Positions 1 through 8,947 of a stretch of DNA of 64,000 nucleotides are shown one piece after another. Under the pieces are notes generated by a model that saw only the letters and a list, made by a program, of their open reading frames with translations, was not told where the DNA came from and ran no database searches. This DNA comes from Sanguibacter hominis ATCC BAA-789 (lineage in GTDB: Bacteria > Actinomycetota > Actinomycetes > Actinomycetales > Cellulomonadaceae): contig NZ_JAAXOW010000004.1 of the NCBI RefSeq assembly GCF_012396185.1, forward strand, positions 186,001 to 250,000, in the 5' to 3' direction. Made by a program: the position numbers and the translations under genes. How positions within the stretch are numbered: position 1 is the first letter of the stretch; each line of letters opens with the position of its first letter.

Positions 1-24
1 GGTAGGGCCGCAGTACGGGCCCCG

Positions 25-1629
25 TCAGGCCGGGCGAGGCAGGTGGACGCGGAACGTCGTCGCGCCGGGAGTGGTAGTGACGCTGAGCTCGCCGCCGTGC
101 GCGGCGACGATCGCGTGCGCGATCGCGAGCCCGAGACCGGTCGATCCTGCCTCGCGACCACGCGCCGAGTCGCCACGGGTGAAGCGGTCGAACAGGAGCG
201 GCAGCAGGTCCGGGGCGATGCCGGGCCCGTCGTCGGACACGTCGACGTCGACGCCTCCGTCAGCAGCTGCGCGCAGCCGGAGGGTCACGCTCGTCCCCGG
301 CGGGGTGTGCACGCGCGCGTTCGACAGCAGGTTGACGAGCACCTGGCGCAGGCGCGCGTCGTCGCCCGTCACCTCGAAGGATGTCGTGTCCTCGTCCTCG
401 GCGGGCAGGTCGAGCCGCCAGACGTGGTCCGGACCGGCAGCGTGCGCGTCCGCCAGGCACTCGACCGCGAGCGGCAGCAGGTCGACCGCCTCGCGCTCGA
501 GCGGCCGGCCGGCGTCGAGCCGCGCGAGCAGCAGGAGGTCCTCGACGAGCCCGGACATCCGCACCGACTCGGACTCGATCCGGGCGAGTGCCTGGGAGGT
601 GGCCGTGGGCACCTGGTCGTCGGAGCGGCGCACGAGCTCCGCGTACCCGCGGATCGAGGCGAGCGGGGTCCGCAGCTCGTGGGAGGCGTCCGCGACGAAC
701 TGGCGGACCTGCGTCTCCGAGGTGAAGCGCGCGGAGAGCGCCTTCTCGACGTGGTCGATCATCCGGTTGAGCGCGGCCCCGACGCGACCGACCTCGGTGC
801 GCGTGTCGTCGTCGTCGACCCGCTCGGGGAGGTTGACCGCACCCTCGTGCAGAGGAAGGCGCGCGATGCGCGTCGCAGTCTGCGTGACGTGCGCGAGCGG
901 GCGCAGCGCACGCCGCACGAGGATGCTCGCGGCGATCGCCGCGAGCACGCCCGCTGCGACGCCGATGCCGATCTCGACCGTGAGGTACCTCGTCAACGTT
1001 GCCGTCGTGCCGTCGAGCGACAGGCCCGTGACCTGGACCGACGACGGCGTTGTCGCGGTCGCGCCGCCACGCTCGACCGCGACCACCCGGTAGGAGCCCA
1101 GCCCGGGCAGGTCGACCGTCTGTGGAGTGCCGTCAGGCTCGACCGACGCGAGGATCGCGAGCTGGTCCGCTGTGAGGTCTTGCACGGTGCCGTCATCGTC
1201 GAGATATCCCTGCTCGCGCACCTCACCCTCCTGGAGGCGCAGCCCCAGAGTCCCTGTGGACTGGCCCGGCACCGCGAGGAACGGTGGGCGTCCGTCGGCG
1301 ACGGGCGGCGCAGTGGTGCCCGGCGCCGTCGTCGACGGATCGGTCACGTCCGGAAGCGACGGGACGTCGCCAGGGACGGGGAAGACCGGTGCGCTCCCGT
1401 CTGGCGCACGGCCCGCGCGCATCGACGCGGCACCGAGCGAGCCGTCGATCCGTTCGACGAGGCTCGCGCGCAGTGCGAGCGTCGAGACGGTGGCGAGAGC
1501 GAGGCACACGCCCGCGAGGAGCGCGACGACCGTGACGACGAGGCGGCGCTGCAGCGACCACGCCCGACGACGCGGTGCGCGCCCCGCAGCGCGCGCGACC
1601 GGAGCGCCGGCACCGGGTCCGGCCGTCAC
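25..1629 (-). CDS. Membrane sensor histidine kinase (HAMP/HisKA/HATPase)
   Basis: Sensor kinase that autophosphorylates on His and passes the phosphate to the response regulator encoded just upstream. With a GTG start at 1629 the protein has 534 residues: a basic N-terminus, TM1 at about 30-53, an extracytoplasmic sensor region of about 160 residues rich in Pro/Thr, TM2 at about 218-238, HAMP, then the HisKA box ASHELRTPL with His at about 317. The HATPase domain follows, with an N box (NLLSNARVHT), DDGPGIAP and a GLGLAIAHAIV G2 box. The GTG start overlaps the TGA of the regulator (GTGA). A longer reading frame continues upstream inside the regulator gene but lacks any reason to be used. The sensed signal is not visible. 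Confidence 0.9.
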   Translation of the reverse strand: MTAGPGAGAPVARAAGRAPRRRAWSLQRRLVVTVVALLAGVCLALATVSTLALRASLVERIDGSLGAASMRAGRAPDGSAPVFPVPGDVPSLPDVTDPSTTAPGTTAPPVADGRPPFLAVPGQSTGTLGLRLQEGEVREQGYLDDDGTVQDLTADQLAILASVEPDGTPQTVDLPGLGSYRVVAVERGGATATTPSSVQVTGLSLDGTTATLTRYLTVEIGIGVAAGVLAAIAASILVRRALRPLAHVTQTATRIARLPLHEGAVNLPERVDDDDTRTEVGRVGAALNRMIDHVEKALSARFTSETQVRQFVADASHELRTPLASIRGYAELVRRSDDQVPTATSQALARIESESVRMSGLVEDLLLLARLDAGRPLEREAVDLLPLAVECLADAHAAGPDHVWRLDLPAEDEDTTSFEVTGDDARLRQVLVNLLSNARVHTPPGTSVTLRLRAAADGGVDVDVSDDGPGIAPDLLPLLFDRFTRGDSARGREAGSTGLGLAIAHAIVAAHGGELSVTTTPGATTFRVHLPRPA

Positions 1630-2369
1630 ACGACGTCCACGCCAGGCTTGAGCACGTAGCCCACCCCGCGCAACGTGTGGATCATGGGCTCGCGGCCAGC
1701 ATCGATCTTCTTGCGCAGATACGAGATGTACAGCTCGACGATGTTCGCCTGCCCACCGAAGTCGTAGCTCCACACCCGGTCGAGGATCTGCGCCTTCGAC
1801 ACGACCCGACGGGCGTTGCGCATGAGGAACCGCAGCAGCTCGAACTCGGTCGCCGTGAGGTGCACCGGCGTGCCCGCCCGCACGACGTCGTGGGCGTCCT
1901 CGTCGAGCACGAGGTCGCCGACGACGAGAACCGCCTCCTCGCGCTCCTGCCGTGCGCCCGCGCGGCGCAGCAGGACGCGGAGCCGCGCGACGACCTCCTC
2001 GAGAGAGAAGGGCTTCGTCACGTAGTCGTCGCCCCCCGCCGTCAGTCCCGCGACGCGGTCCTCGACCGCGTCCTTCGCCGTGAGGAACAGGACAGGCGCG
2101 TGGCAGCCACGCTCCCGGATGCGGCGCAGGACCGCGAGGCCGTCGAGGTCGGGAAGCATCATGTCGAGCACGACGACGTCGGGATCGTGGGTGCGTGCGA
2201 CGTCGACTGCGGACCGGCCGTCGTGCGCGGTACGCACGTCCCAGCCCTCGTAGCGCAGGGCGGTCGCGACGAGCTCTGCGAGGTTGGGCTCGTCATCGAC
2301 GACGAGTGCGCGGATCGGCTGTCCGTCCGGGCGGGTGAACTCCGAACGGTCGACAGTGGGCGGGCTCAT
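1626..2369 (-). CDS. OmpR-family response regulator
   Basis: Transcription factor partner of the downstream kinase, 247 residues from the ATG at 2369. The receiver domain has the acidic pair in VVDDEPN (about 25-26), the phosphoacceptor Asp in VVLDMMLPD (about 69), the T/K switch residues in FLTAKD and VTKPF. A winged-helix DNA-binding domain (TATEFELLRFL to LRGVGYVL) fills the C-terminal 100 residues. It resembles the PrrA/TrcR/MprA type of actinobacterial regulators, but no one-to-one ortholog can be asserted. Eleven extra codons upstream are possible; the chosen ATG leaves a 155-bp divergent promoter region with the PAP2 gene, which is a plausible target. Confidence 0.9.
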   Translation of the reverse strand: MSPPTVDRSEFTRPDGQPIRALVVDDEPNLAELVATALRYEGWDVRTAHDGRSAVDVARTHDPDVVVLDMMLPDLDGLAVLRRIRERGCHAPVLFLTAKDAVEDRVAGLTAGGDDYVTKPFSLEEVVARLRVLLRRAGARQEREEAVLVVGDLVLDEDAHDVVRAGTPVHLTATEFELLRFLMRNARRVVSKAQILDRVWSYDFGGQANIVELYISYLRKKIDAGREPMIHTLRGVGYVLKPGVDVV

Positions 2370-2512
2370 GGGACGAGCGTGCCCCGCCGCCCTGCGAACC
2401 ACGTCAGGGGCTCCTGTGCGTCACCTGTGAGGCTGCTGTCCCCAGCGGACACTCTGGGCGAAACGACGCGACGCCCCGACCGGGTCTGCGCGAGATCCAC
2501 ACACCGACGCCC

Positions 2513-2518
2513 TACGGT
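2513..2518 (+). promoter_or_regulatory. -10 hexamer TACGGT, leaderless start of PAP2 gene
   Basis: TACGGT followed by exactly six bases and the GTG at 2525. This is the TANNNT-N6-start layout typical of leaderless actinobacterial mRNAs and supports the GTG as the true start. Confidence 0.55.
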
Positions 2519-2524
2519 GGACGG

Positions 2525-3586
2525 GTGAGTCTTCCGCCGACCCGCCCGCACGAGCAGCAGCGCCCCGATGCCCCGACCGTGTCGATCGCACGAGTCGAGC
2601 CGCGGACGCCAGCTCTCGGCACCCCCGCGCTCGGGACGCCCGCCGCTGCCCCCGGGGGCTCGCACGCGCCCGCGCACGCGCGACCCGCAGGCGACACGAC
2701 GGCGTCGACCCGCACCGTCGTCGACGCGACGGAAGCGCGTGTCGCACCGCGCGTCGTCGGCCTTCTCGTCGCCCTCCTCGGCGTGGTCGCGCTCGCGTAC
2801 GTGACCCGGCTGGCCCTCGGGACCGTCTGGGGGCAGGAGCTCGACGAGAGCGCGCTCGCGGGCACGTCGTTCGGCAAGGGCACGCTGTGGAAGGTCGGCG
2901 AGCCCGTGCTCGACGTCGTCTCCAACTCGTTCGTCGTCCTCGCCCTCGGCGGGGCGATCCTCATCTCCCTCCTGCGTCGCCGTTGGGGCCTCGCGGCCCA
3001 GGTCGTGGTCCTCGTCGCGGGAGCGAACCTCACGACGCAGATCCTCAAGCACCAGGTGCTCGAGCGTGGGCACCTCGGCGTGCTGACCGAGCGTCCGGGC
3101 AACTCGCTCCCGTCCGGGCACACGACGGTCGCGGCGTCGGTGTCGATCGCGCTGCTGCTCGTCGTGCCGCGCAGGATGCGGCCCGCGGTCGCGCTGCTCG
3201 GCGCCGTGTACACGGCGCTCACGGGAGTCTCGACGCTCGTGGGGGGCTGGCACCGGCCGTCCGACGTTGTCGCGGCGCTCCTCGTCGTCCTCGTGTGGAC
3301 GGCGCTCGTGCTCGCGCTCACCCCGTCGACAGGTATCGACCGGAAGGCGAAGCACACGTCCGTCGGGACGACCGTCGCGACGACCCTCCTCGCGATCGGC
3401 ACGGCCGTCGCGGGAGTGCTCGCGGCCGGTCTGCTGACCGGCGCGGTCAGCCTGTTCGCAGACCGGGGCCAGGAGGTCGTCGACTACGTGGGGACGGCGT
3501 TCGCCGTCGTCGCGACGACGGGACTCGTCTTCATGGTCAGCCTGCTGCTGCGCCAGTCCACGGCCCGGGGCCGCGCGGAGTACTGA
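2525..3586 (+). CDS. PAP2-family phosphatase, membrane
   Basis: Integral membrane phosphatase of 353 residues, probably acting on lipid phosphates such as undecaprenyl pyrophosphate or phosphatidate at the outer face. The three PAP2 signatures are present: K...RP around residues 175-190 (ending TERPGN), PSGHTT near 196-201 and GGWHRPSDV near 241-249, with the catalytic His pair in the second and third. The first 75 residues are a Pro/Ala-rich cytoplasmic tail, unusual in length for the family. About six membrane segments follow, including two C-terminal ones after the catalytic core. It is transcribed divergently from the two-component system. Confidence 0.88.
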   Translation: MSLPPTRPHEQQRPDAPTVSIARVEPRTPALGTPALGTPAAAPGGSHAPAHARPAGDTTASTRTVVDATEARVAPRVVGLLVALLGVVALAYVTRLALGTVWGQELDESALAGTSFGKGTLWKVGEPVLDVVSNSFVVLALGGAILISLLRRRWGLAAQVVVLVAGANLTTQILKHQVLERGHLGVLTERPGNSLPSGHTTVAASVSIALLLVVPRRMRPAVALLGAVYTALTGVSTLVGGWHRPSDVVAALLVVLVWTALVLALTPSTGIDRKAKHTSVGTTVATTLLAIGTAVAGVLAAGLLTGAVSLFADRGQEVVDYVGTAFAVVATTGLVFMVSLLLRQSTARGRAEY

Positions 3587-3610
3587 CCACCGGGCACCCC
3601 GGGGCCGCGC

Positions 3611-4312
3611 TCAGCGGTGGTGGCGTTCGTGCACCGCGCCCACCGCGGCGACGGCCAGCGTCACGAAGGCCGACGCCGCAAGACCCGCCGCGAGGTCGAT
3701 CCGCAGCAGCAGCGCACCCGCACCAGCCCCGGCAAGGATGAGCACGACCGCGAGGAAGCGGCGCCCGCTCCCGCTGCCCGCGGCGCGCGCCGCACCCGAA
3801 CCGAGCACGGAGTCCGCAGCCAGGCCCGTGATCGTCGACGTCACGACGACCGTCGTCACGTCCTTGACCGCGATGACGCGGGCGACCGCCGCCTGCAACC
3901 CCATGACGGCGCCGAGGACGCACGTCACGCTCACCGCGAGCACGTGCGGAAGCTCGGGGACGAGCAGCACGGTCTGCGCGAGCGCCGCCATGACACCACC
4001 GACCACGCCGAGCAGCGCCGTCGACCGGCTGCTCCAGCCGCCACGGCCGCGCAGCGCCCGCCCCGCCACCGCAGCCCCCGCCATGAACCCGCCGAGGGCG
4101 ACGACCGGGCCGAGCACGGGCAGCCCGTCGGCACCCATGAGGCCCATGCCGAGGATGACGACGTTGCCCGTCATGTTGCCGGTGAACACACGGTCGAGGC
4201 CGAGGTAGCCGACCGCGTCGATGATGCCGGTCGAGAAGGTCAGGATGAGCATGAGCGCCAGGTGCATCCGGTCGGACGCGACGCCGCGAATTCGGTCGAT
4301 CACGTGGACCAT
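3611..4312 (-). CDS. YoaK/DUF1275 family membrane protein
   Basis: Membrane protein of 233 residues with about six hydrophobic segments. The N-terminal signature FSTGIIDAVGYLGLDRVFTGN followed by MTGNVVILG is the hallmark of the YoaK/DUF1275 family, whose function is not established. It converges on the PAP2 gene with only 24 bp between the stops. Its 5' side is divergent from the purine island, so the 85-bp region 4313-4397 could control both directions; whether it belongs to purine metabolism is unknown. Confidence 0.85.
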   Translation of the reverse strand: MVHVIDRIRGVASDRMHLALMLILTFSTGIIDAVGYLGLDRVFTGNMTGNVVILGMGLMGADGLPVLGPVVALGGFMAGAAVAGRALRGRGGWSSRSTALLGVVGGVMAALAQTVLLVPELPHVLAVSVTCVLGAVMGLQAAVARVIAVKDVTTVVVTSTITGLAADSVLGSGAARAAGSGSGRRFLAVVLILAGAGAGALLLRIDLAAGLAASAFVTLAVAAVGAVHERHHR

Positions 4313-4349
4313 TGTGCGGGGCCGTCCGCTCAGCCTTGTGACACGTTCG

Positions 4350-4374
4350 TTTCATGGCGGAAAACTGCTGTTCG
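4350..4374 (+). promoter_or_regulatory. Putative purine-island operator, copy 1 (variant)
   Basis: TTTC-N6-GAAAA-N5-GTTCG, a diverged copy of the motif at 7102, 18653 and 19267. It overlaps the expected -35 region of the promoter whose -10 is TACCGT at 4386-4391, a position suited to repression. Confidence 0.5.
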
Positions 4375-4385
4375 CAGCGTCCTCC

Positions 4386-4391
4386 TACCGT
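4386..4391 (+). promoter_or_regulatory. -10 hexamer TACCGT, leaderless start of amidase gene
   Basis: TACCGT, six bases, then the ATG at 4398: leaderless layout. It decides the start in favour of 4398 over upstream in-frame codons. Confidence 0.5.
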
Positions 4392-4397
4392 GGCGGC

Positions 4398-5471
4398 ATG
4401 TCACACGAGATCTTGCACCGGGGAGCGGGCCCGACGACGTCGCCCACCTATCTGCCTGCCGAGCTCGACACCGTGCTGTGGGGACGCCTCCCGTGCGCCG
4501 CTGACGCGCCGGTCCTGACGATCGACCCGGGCACCGCGGTCACGTTCGACACGATCAGCCACGAGGGGATCCTCGAGGACCAGGGCCGCGACCCGCGCGC
4601 CTTCTTCGGGGGCCACGGCGTGGACGGCGACCACGTGCTCGACGATGCGGTCGAGCTCGCGGGGTCCGACCATCCCCGCACGTGGGGGGTCGACGGGCCG
4701 CACGTCGTGACGGGCCCCGTCCGCGTCGCCGGAGCGCGTCGCGGCGACCTCCTCGCGATGACGCTCGTCGACGCGACGCCGCGCGTCCCGTACGGCGTCA
4801 TCTCGAACCGGCACGGCAAGGGCGCGCTGCCCGGGGAGATGCCCGCGGACGGGGAGACGTTCTCGGCGTTCGCCGCGGTCGACGAGGCCGGCACGCACGG
4901 CCTGCTGCCGCTCGTCCCGGGCGGTGACCGGCACGTGCGGTTCCCGCTCGCGCCGTTCCTCGGGATCATGGGCGTCGCGGTCGACGACGACGCACGCCCC
5001 CACTCGGTCCCCCCGGGCGCGCACGGCGGCAACATCGACATCAAGCTCCTGACGGCAGGCAGCACGCTGTACCTGCCGATCCAGGTCGACGGCGCGCTCG
5101 CGTACGTGGGCGACCCGCACTTCGCGCAGGGGGACGGCGAGGTCGCGCTCACGGCGATGGAGGCGTCGCTGCGCGCGACCGTCCGGTTCGACGTCGTGGC
5201 GCGCGAGGACGCGGTCGCGCAGTTCGGCGACCTCGTCGGGCCGCTCGCACGCACGAGCGAGCACCTCGTGCCGACGGGCATGGACGAGGACCTCGACACG
5301 GCGGTCGCGAACTGCGTGCGGGCGGCGCTCGCGCTGCTCGAGGCGCGGTACGGCATGGACCGGCGGATGGCGTACGCCTACCTGAGCGCTGCGACGGACT
5401 TCGACATCTCGCAGGTCGTCGACGTGGTCAAGGGCGTGCACGCGCGCATCCGTCTGGCGGACTTCGCATGA
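4398..5471 (+). CDS. Acetamidase/formamidase family protein
   Basis: Cytosolic amidase of 357 residues in the FmdA/AmdA family, which releases ammonia from small amides such as formamide or acetamide. Family features include an N-terminal beta-rich half with VRVAGARRGDLLAMTLVD, the glycine-rich HGGNIDIKLLTAG segment and a LYLPIQVDGALAYVGDPHFAQG stretch with the family-typical GD-H-QG pattern. The gene opens the purine island and overlaps the next amidase gene by an ATGA junction, so the pair is co-transcribed. In this setting the substrate may be a small amide from ureide breakdown (formamide, oxamate); that is inference. A shared operator-like motif stands just upstream. Confidence 0.85.
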   Translation: MSHEILHRGAGPTTSPTYLPAELDTVLWGRLPCAADAPVLTIDPGTAVTFDTISHEGILEDQGRDPRAFFGGHGVDGDHVLDDAVELAGSDHPRTWGVDGPHVVTGPVRVAGARRGDLLAMTLVDATPRVPYGVISNRHGKGALPGEMPADGETFSAFAAVDEAGTHGLLPLVPGGDRHVRFPLAPFLGIMGVAVDDDARPHSVPPGAHGGNIDIKLLTAGSTLYLPIQVDGALAYVGDPHFAQGDGEVALTAMEASLRATVRFDVVAREDAVAQFGDLVGPLARTSEHLVPTGMDEDLDTAVANCVRAALALLEARYGMDRRMAYAYLSAATDFDISQVVDVVKGVHARIRLADFA

Positions 5472-7093
5472 GCGCGGACCTGCTCACGGCGGCCGTCCTG
5501 CACGCAGACGGCGAGGTTCCCGACGGCCTGCTCGAGGCGTTCTGGGCGTACGAGCGCGCCCTCGGCACGGACGACGTCGCGGAGCTCGACCGGCTCTTCG
5601 CGGCGGGCCCGCACACGCTCCGGGGCGACGCTGCGGGCCTCCTCGTGGGGCACGCGCAGATCGCCGCGTTCCGGTCCTCGCGCGGGGGAGCGCCGAGCCG
5701 CACGGTCCTCGCGGTGCACGTCCGGACGATCACGCCCGACGACGCTCTCGTCGTCGCCGTGACCGCGCTCGCCCGCGGAGGACGGGGGCGGCAGACGCAG
5801 CTCTGGCACCGCGGGTCCGACGGATGGGCCGTGCGCGCGGCCGACGTGACCGTCCCGGCGCCGCGCGTGGACGGGCGGGTGTGGCGCGTCGTCGGCGAGC
5901 CCCTCGTCCCGGGAGCGCGCCCGGAGGCGCACGCCCAGCGCGGGCACGGCGCCGCTCCGGGGGCCCCGCGCCCGCTCGCAGGCGAGACCGTCGCCGTGAA
6001 GGACCTCTTCGCGGTCGCCGGCCAGCGCATCGGCGCAGGCAACCCTGCCTGGCTCGCGGGAGCGCCCGTCGAGACGCAGCACGCCTGGGCGGTCGCGGCG
6101 CTCGTCGACGCGGGTGCCGACGTCGTCGGCATCGCGCGCACCGACGAGCTCGCGTACTCCCTCGCCGGGACCAACGCGCACCACGGCACCCCGCCCAACC
6201 CCGCCGCTCCGGGAAGAGTCCCCGGCGGCTCGACATCCGGCCCGGCGTCGGCCGTGAGCCTCGGGCACGCGAGCATCGCGCTCGGCACCGACACGGGCGG
6301 CTCGGTCCGCGTCCCCGCCGCCTACCAGGGCCTGTGGGGGCTGCGCACGACCCACGGCGCCGTCCCGCGCGACGGCCTCGTGCCGCTCGCCCCCTCGTTC
6401 GACACGGTCGGCTGTCTCGCCCGCACACCCGAGGTGCTCGCGCGGGCGACGCACGTGCTCCTCCCCGGCACCTCCGTCCCGTCGGACGGCGCGAGCCGCG
6501 CAGCCGACGTCGTCGTGCTGCCCGCGCTCGTCGCGCACGCAGACCCGGACGTCGCGGACGCGATCCGCGCGTTCTCCGCACTGCAGGGCTGGGAGACCGC
6601 AGAGATCCTCGCCTGCGTCGACCTGCCGGCCTGGCGCACCGCGTTCCAGACCGTCCAAGCCTGGGAGGCGTGGCGCGCGCACGGCGCATGGCTCGAGGAG
6701 GTCGGCCTCGACGTCCTCGGCGCGGACGTGCGCGGCCGCTTCGCGCACGCCGCGACCGTGACCGACGACGCCGCCCGCAGTGCACGTGACGTCGTCGACC
6801 AGGTCCGCGAGACGGTCCGCGCCGACCTCGGCGACGCGATCGTCGCGCTGCCCGCCGCCTCGTCCGTCGCGCCCGCCCTCGCGGGCGGTACCGCCGACGT
6901 CGCCACCGTCGACGCGGCCCGGCAGCGGACGATGGAGCTGACCTGCATCGCCGGGATCGCAGGCCTGCCCGCGCTGACCGTCCCCCTGCGCACCGCCGCA
7001 GGACTGCCGTGCGGAGTGAGCCTCCTCAGCGCCCCGGGGCGCGACGCCGACCTGCTCGCCGTTGCCGTCACCCTCGCCGCCCGGCACGGCTGA
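5468..7093 (+). CDS. Amidase-signature enzyme with AtzH-like N-terminal domain
   Basis: Fusion protein of 541 residues. Residues about 10-130 form a SnoaL-like/DUF3225 (AtzH-like) domain (EAFWAYERALGTDDVAELDRL; PHTLRGDAAGLLVG). From about 170 on lies an amidase-signature hydrolase: catalytic Lys178 (VAVKDLFAV), the GGSTSG loop near 253-258 and the nucleophile Ser279 in GTDTGGSVR. All three elements of the Ser-cisSer-Lys triad appear to be present. It overlaps the acetamidase gene (ATGA) and precedes the uricase operon. AtzH-like domains are known beside cyanuric acid/biuret amidases. Here a ureide-derived substrate such as oxalurate, oxamate or allophanate is plausible but unproven. Confidence 0.85.
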   Translation: MSADLLTAAVLHADGEVPDGLLEAFWAYERALGTDDVAELDRLFAAGPHTLRGDAAGLLVGHAQIAAFRSSRGGAPSRTVLAVHVRTITPDDALVVAVTALARGGRGRQTQLWHRGSDGWAVRAADVTVPAPRVDGRVWRVVGEPLVPGARPEAHAQRGHGAAPGAPRPLAGETVAVKDLFAVAGQRIGAGNPAWLAGAPVETQHAWAVAALVDAGADVVGIARTDELAYSLAGTNAHHGTPPNPAAPGRVPGGSTSGPASAVSLGHASIALGTDTGGSVRVPAAYQGLWGLRTTHGAVPRDGLVPLAPSFDTVGCLARTPEVLARATHVLLPGTSVPSDGASRAADVVVLPALVAHADPDVADAIRAFSALQGWETAEILACVDLPAWRTAFQTVQAWEAWRAHGAWLEEVGLDVLGADVRGRFAHAATVTDDAARSARDVVDQVRETVRADLGDAIVALPAASSVAPALAGGTADVATVDAARQRTMELTCIAGIAGLPALTVPLRTAAGLPCGVSLLSAPGRDADLLAVAVTLAARHG

Positions 7094-7101
7094 CACAGGT
7101 T

Positions 7102-7125
7102 TTACCTCATCGAAACAGGCGTTGC
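7102..7125 (+). promoter_or_regulatory. Putative purine-island operator, copy 2
   Basis: TTAC-N6-GAAAC-N4-GTTGC in the 83-bp gap before uraD; same bases and spacing as copies at 18653-18676 (minus) and 19267-19290. GTTT...GAAAC inside it is an imperfect inverted repeat. Confidence 0.6.
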
Positions 7126-7176
7126 AGCCCGCTTAACATCCGCTCCGTACCGTCGAGGGCGGAGAGGAGGTGACGC

Positions 7177-7713
7177 ATGAACGTCACCGAGTTCAACGCC
7201 CTGAGCAGGGACGACGCGATCAACGCGCTCGTCGCGTGCGCCGCCGTGCCCGCCTGGGCCGCCCAGGTCGCCGACGGGCGGCCCTACCCCGACGCGCAGT
7301 CGCTGCTCGTCCACGCCGACCGCCTCGCGGCCACCTGGACCGACGCCGAGGTCGACGCCGCGCTCGCGGACCACCCCCGCCTCGGCGAGAACCACGCGGG
7401 GACGGGAGCGAGCGCCGAGGCGTCCGCCCGCGAGCAGGCCGCCCTGCGCGCGAGCGCCGACCCGGGCGAGCGTCTCGCCGCGGGCAACCGCCTGTACGAG
7501 CAGCGCTTCGGCCGCGTCTACCTCGTCCGCGCCGCAGGCCGCACCGCCCCCGAGATCCTCGCCCTCCTCGACGAGCGGCTCGGCAACGACCCCGCGACCG
7601 AGCTGCGCGTCGTCGCGCGCGAGCTCCGCGAGATCTGCGCACTGCGCCTCGCCGGTCTCCTCGACCACGCGCCGACCAGCGCAACCCTCGACCCGACGGG
7701 CGGACCCGCATGA
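7177..7713 (+). CDS. uraD: OHCU decarboxylase
   Basis: 2-oxo-4-hydroxy-4-carboxy-5-ureidoimidazoline decarboxylase, 178 residues, converting OHCU to S-allantoin as the last step of urate oxidation. The family pattern is visible: N-terminal FNALSRDDAINAL, the HPRLGE motif near 68-73 holding the conserved His and Glu, an EQAALR-to-YEQRFG segment, and LRVVARELREICALRLAGLL at the end. It is first of a nine-gene run in which almost every junction overlaps. A GGAGAGGAGGTG Shine-Dalgarno lies directly before the ATG. Note that VYLVRAAGRTAPEIL corresponds to the FIVCAKG.. region of the family. Confidence 0.92.
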   Translation: MNVTEFNALSRDDAINALVACAAVPAWAAQVADGRPYPDAQSLLVHADRLAATWTDAEVDAALADHPRLGENHAGTGASAEASAREQAALRASADPGERLAAGNRLYEQRFGRVYLVRAAGRTAPEILALLDERLGNDPATELRVVARELREICALRLAGLLDHAPTSATLDPTGGPA

Positions 7714-8030
7714 CCACGTTCTCCTCGCACGTCCTCGACGCCGCCCGCGGCGGCCCCGCCATCGGCGTCCACCTCGAGCTGCGCGACGCCGCAGGCAGCG
7801 TCGTCGCGAGCGCCCGCACCGACGGTGACGGCCGCTTCCGGCTCGACGGCGAGATCGCCGGCGGCCCTCACGACCTCGTCATCGCTGCAGGCGACTACCT
7901 CGCTGCGGTCGACACCCCGACGTTCCTCACGCGCGTCGTCCTCGGCTTCGAGGTCGACCCCGCCCAGGACCACTACCACGTGGCTCTCCTCCTGAGCCCG
8001 TTCGCCTGCACCGCCTACCGAGGGAGCTGA
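7710..8030 (+). CDS. uraH: 5-hydroxyisourate hydrolase (transthyretin-like)
   Basis: Hydrolyses 5-hydroxyisourate, the uricase product, to OHCU. The protein has 106 residues, the usual size, with the N-terminal FSSHVLDAARGGPA signature carrying the catalytic His, a central Arg (ARTDGDGR) and the terminal tetrapeptide YRGS that defines the family. It overlaps uraD by an ATGA junction and is followed after one base by the uricase gene, so the three urate-ring enzymes are made from one message. Confidence 0.95.
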   Translation: MTTFSSHVLDAARGGPAIGVHLELRDAAGSVVASARTDGDGRFRLDGEIAGGPHDLVIAAGDYLAAVDTPTFLTRVVLGFEVDPAQDHYHVALLLSPFACTAYRGS

Positions 8031-8031
8031 C

Positions 8032-8937
8032 ATGACCACCGCCTCCGACATCGTCCTGGGAGCCAACCAGTACGGGAAGGGCGAGGTTCGCCTCGTGCGC
8101 GTCACCCGGGACTCCGCGACGCACCAGATCGAGGACCTCAACGTCACGACGCAGCTCCTCGGCGACTTCACCGACTGCCACGCGACCGGCGACAACGCCA
8201 AGGTCGTCGCGACCGACACGCAGAAGAACACGGTGTACGCGTTCGCCCGCGAGCACGGCATCGGCACCCCGGAGGAGTTCCTGCTGCGGCTCAGCAAGCA
8301 CTTCACCGGGAGCTTCGAGTGGGTCACCGGCGCGGTGCTGTCGGCCGAGTCGTACGCGTGGGACCGGATCGCGGTCGACGGCGTCGGCCACGACCACGCG
8401 TTCGCCCGGGCGGGCGGCGAGGTGCGCCGCACGACCGTCATCACGGAGGGCGACGAGACGGTCGTCGTCTCGGGCTTCACCGACGCGACCGTGCTGAAGT
8501 CGACCGGCTCCGAGTTCCACGGCTTCCCGCGCGATCGCTACACGACCCTCACCGAGACGGACGACCGCATCCTGGCGACGTCGGTCACGGCCTGGTGGCG
8601 CTACGCGAGCACCGACGTCGACTTCGACAAGACGTACGACGCCGTGCGCCGGCTCATGCTCGAGACGTTCGCGACGCAGCACTCGCTGTCGCTCCAGCAG
8701 ACCATCTTCGAGATGGGCAGCGCCGTGCTCGAGGTGTTCGACGAGATCGTCGAGGTACGCCTCTCGTGCCCGAACAAGCACCACTTCCTCGTCGACCTCG
8801 AGCCGTTCGGGCTCGACAACCCGGGCGAGGTCTTCTTCGCCGCCGACCGCCCGTACGGGCTCATCCAGGCGACGGTCGAGCGTTCGGGCGGCACGCGTCG
8901 CCCCGACGTCTGGGCCGCCGTCGCCGGGTTCTGCTGA
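8032..8937 (+). CDS. Uricase (urate oxidase, cofactor-free)
   Basis: Oxidises urate to 5-hydroxyisourate with O2, giving H2O2. 301 residues, the normal length, formed of two T-fold halves. Motifs: NQYGKGEVRLVRV with the catalytic Lys, ATDTQKNTVYAFA with the catalytic Thr, FTDATVLKSTGSEFHGF, and CPNKHHFLVDL near the C-terminus. A GGGAGCTGAC ribosome site precedes the ATG. No peroxisomal-type tail is present, as expected in bacteria. The gene is third of the uraD operon and is followed closely by allantoinase. Confidence 0.95.
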   Translation: MTTASDIVLGANQYGKGEVRLVRVTRDSATHQIEDLNVTTQLLGDFTDCHATGDNAKVVATDTQKNTVYAFAREHGIGTPEEFLLRLSKHFTGSFEWVTGAVLSAESYAWDRIAVDGVGHDHAFARAGGEVRRTTVITEGDETVVVSGFTDATVLKSTGSEFHGFPRDRYTTLTETDDRILATSVTAWWRYASTDVDFDKTYDAVRRLMLETFATQHSLSLQQTIFEMGSAVLEVFDEIVEVRLSCPNKHHFLVDLEPFGLDNPGEVFFAADRPYGLIQATVERSGGTRRPDVWAAVAGFC

Positions 8938-8947
8938 GGACGGCGCG

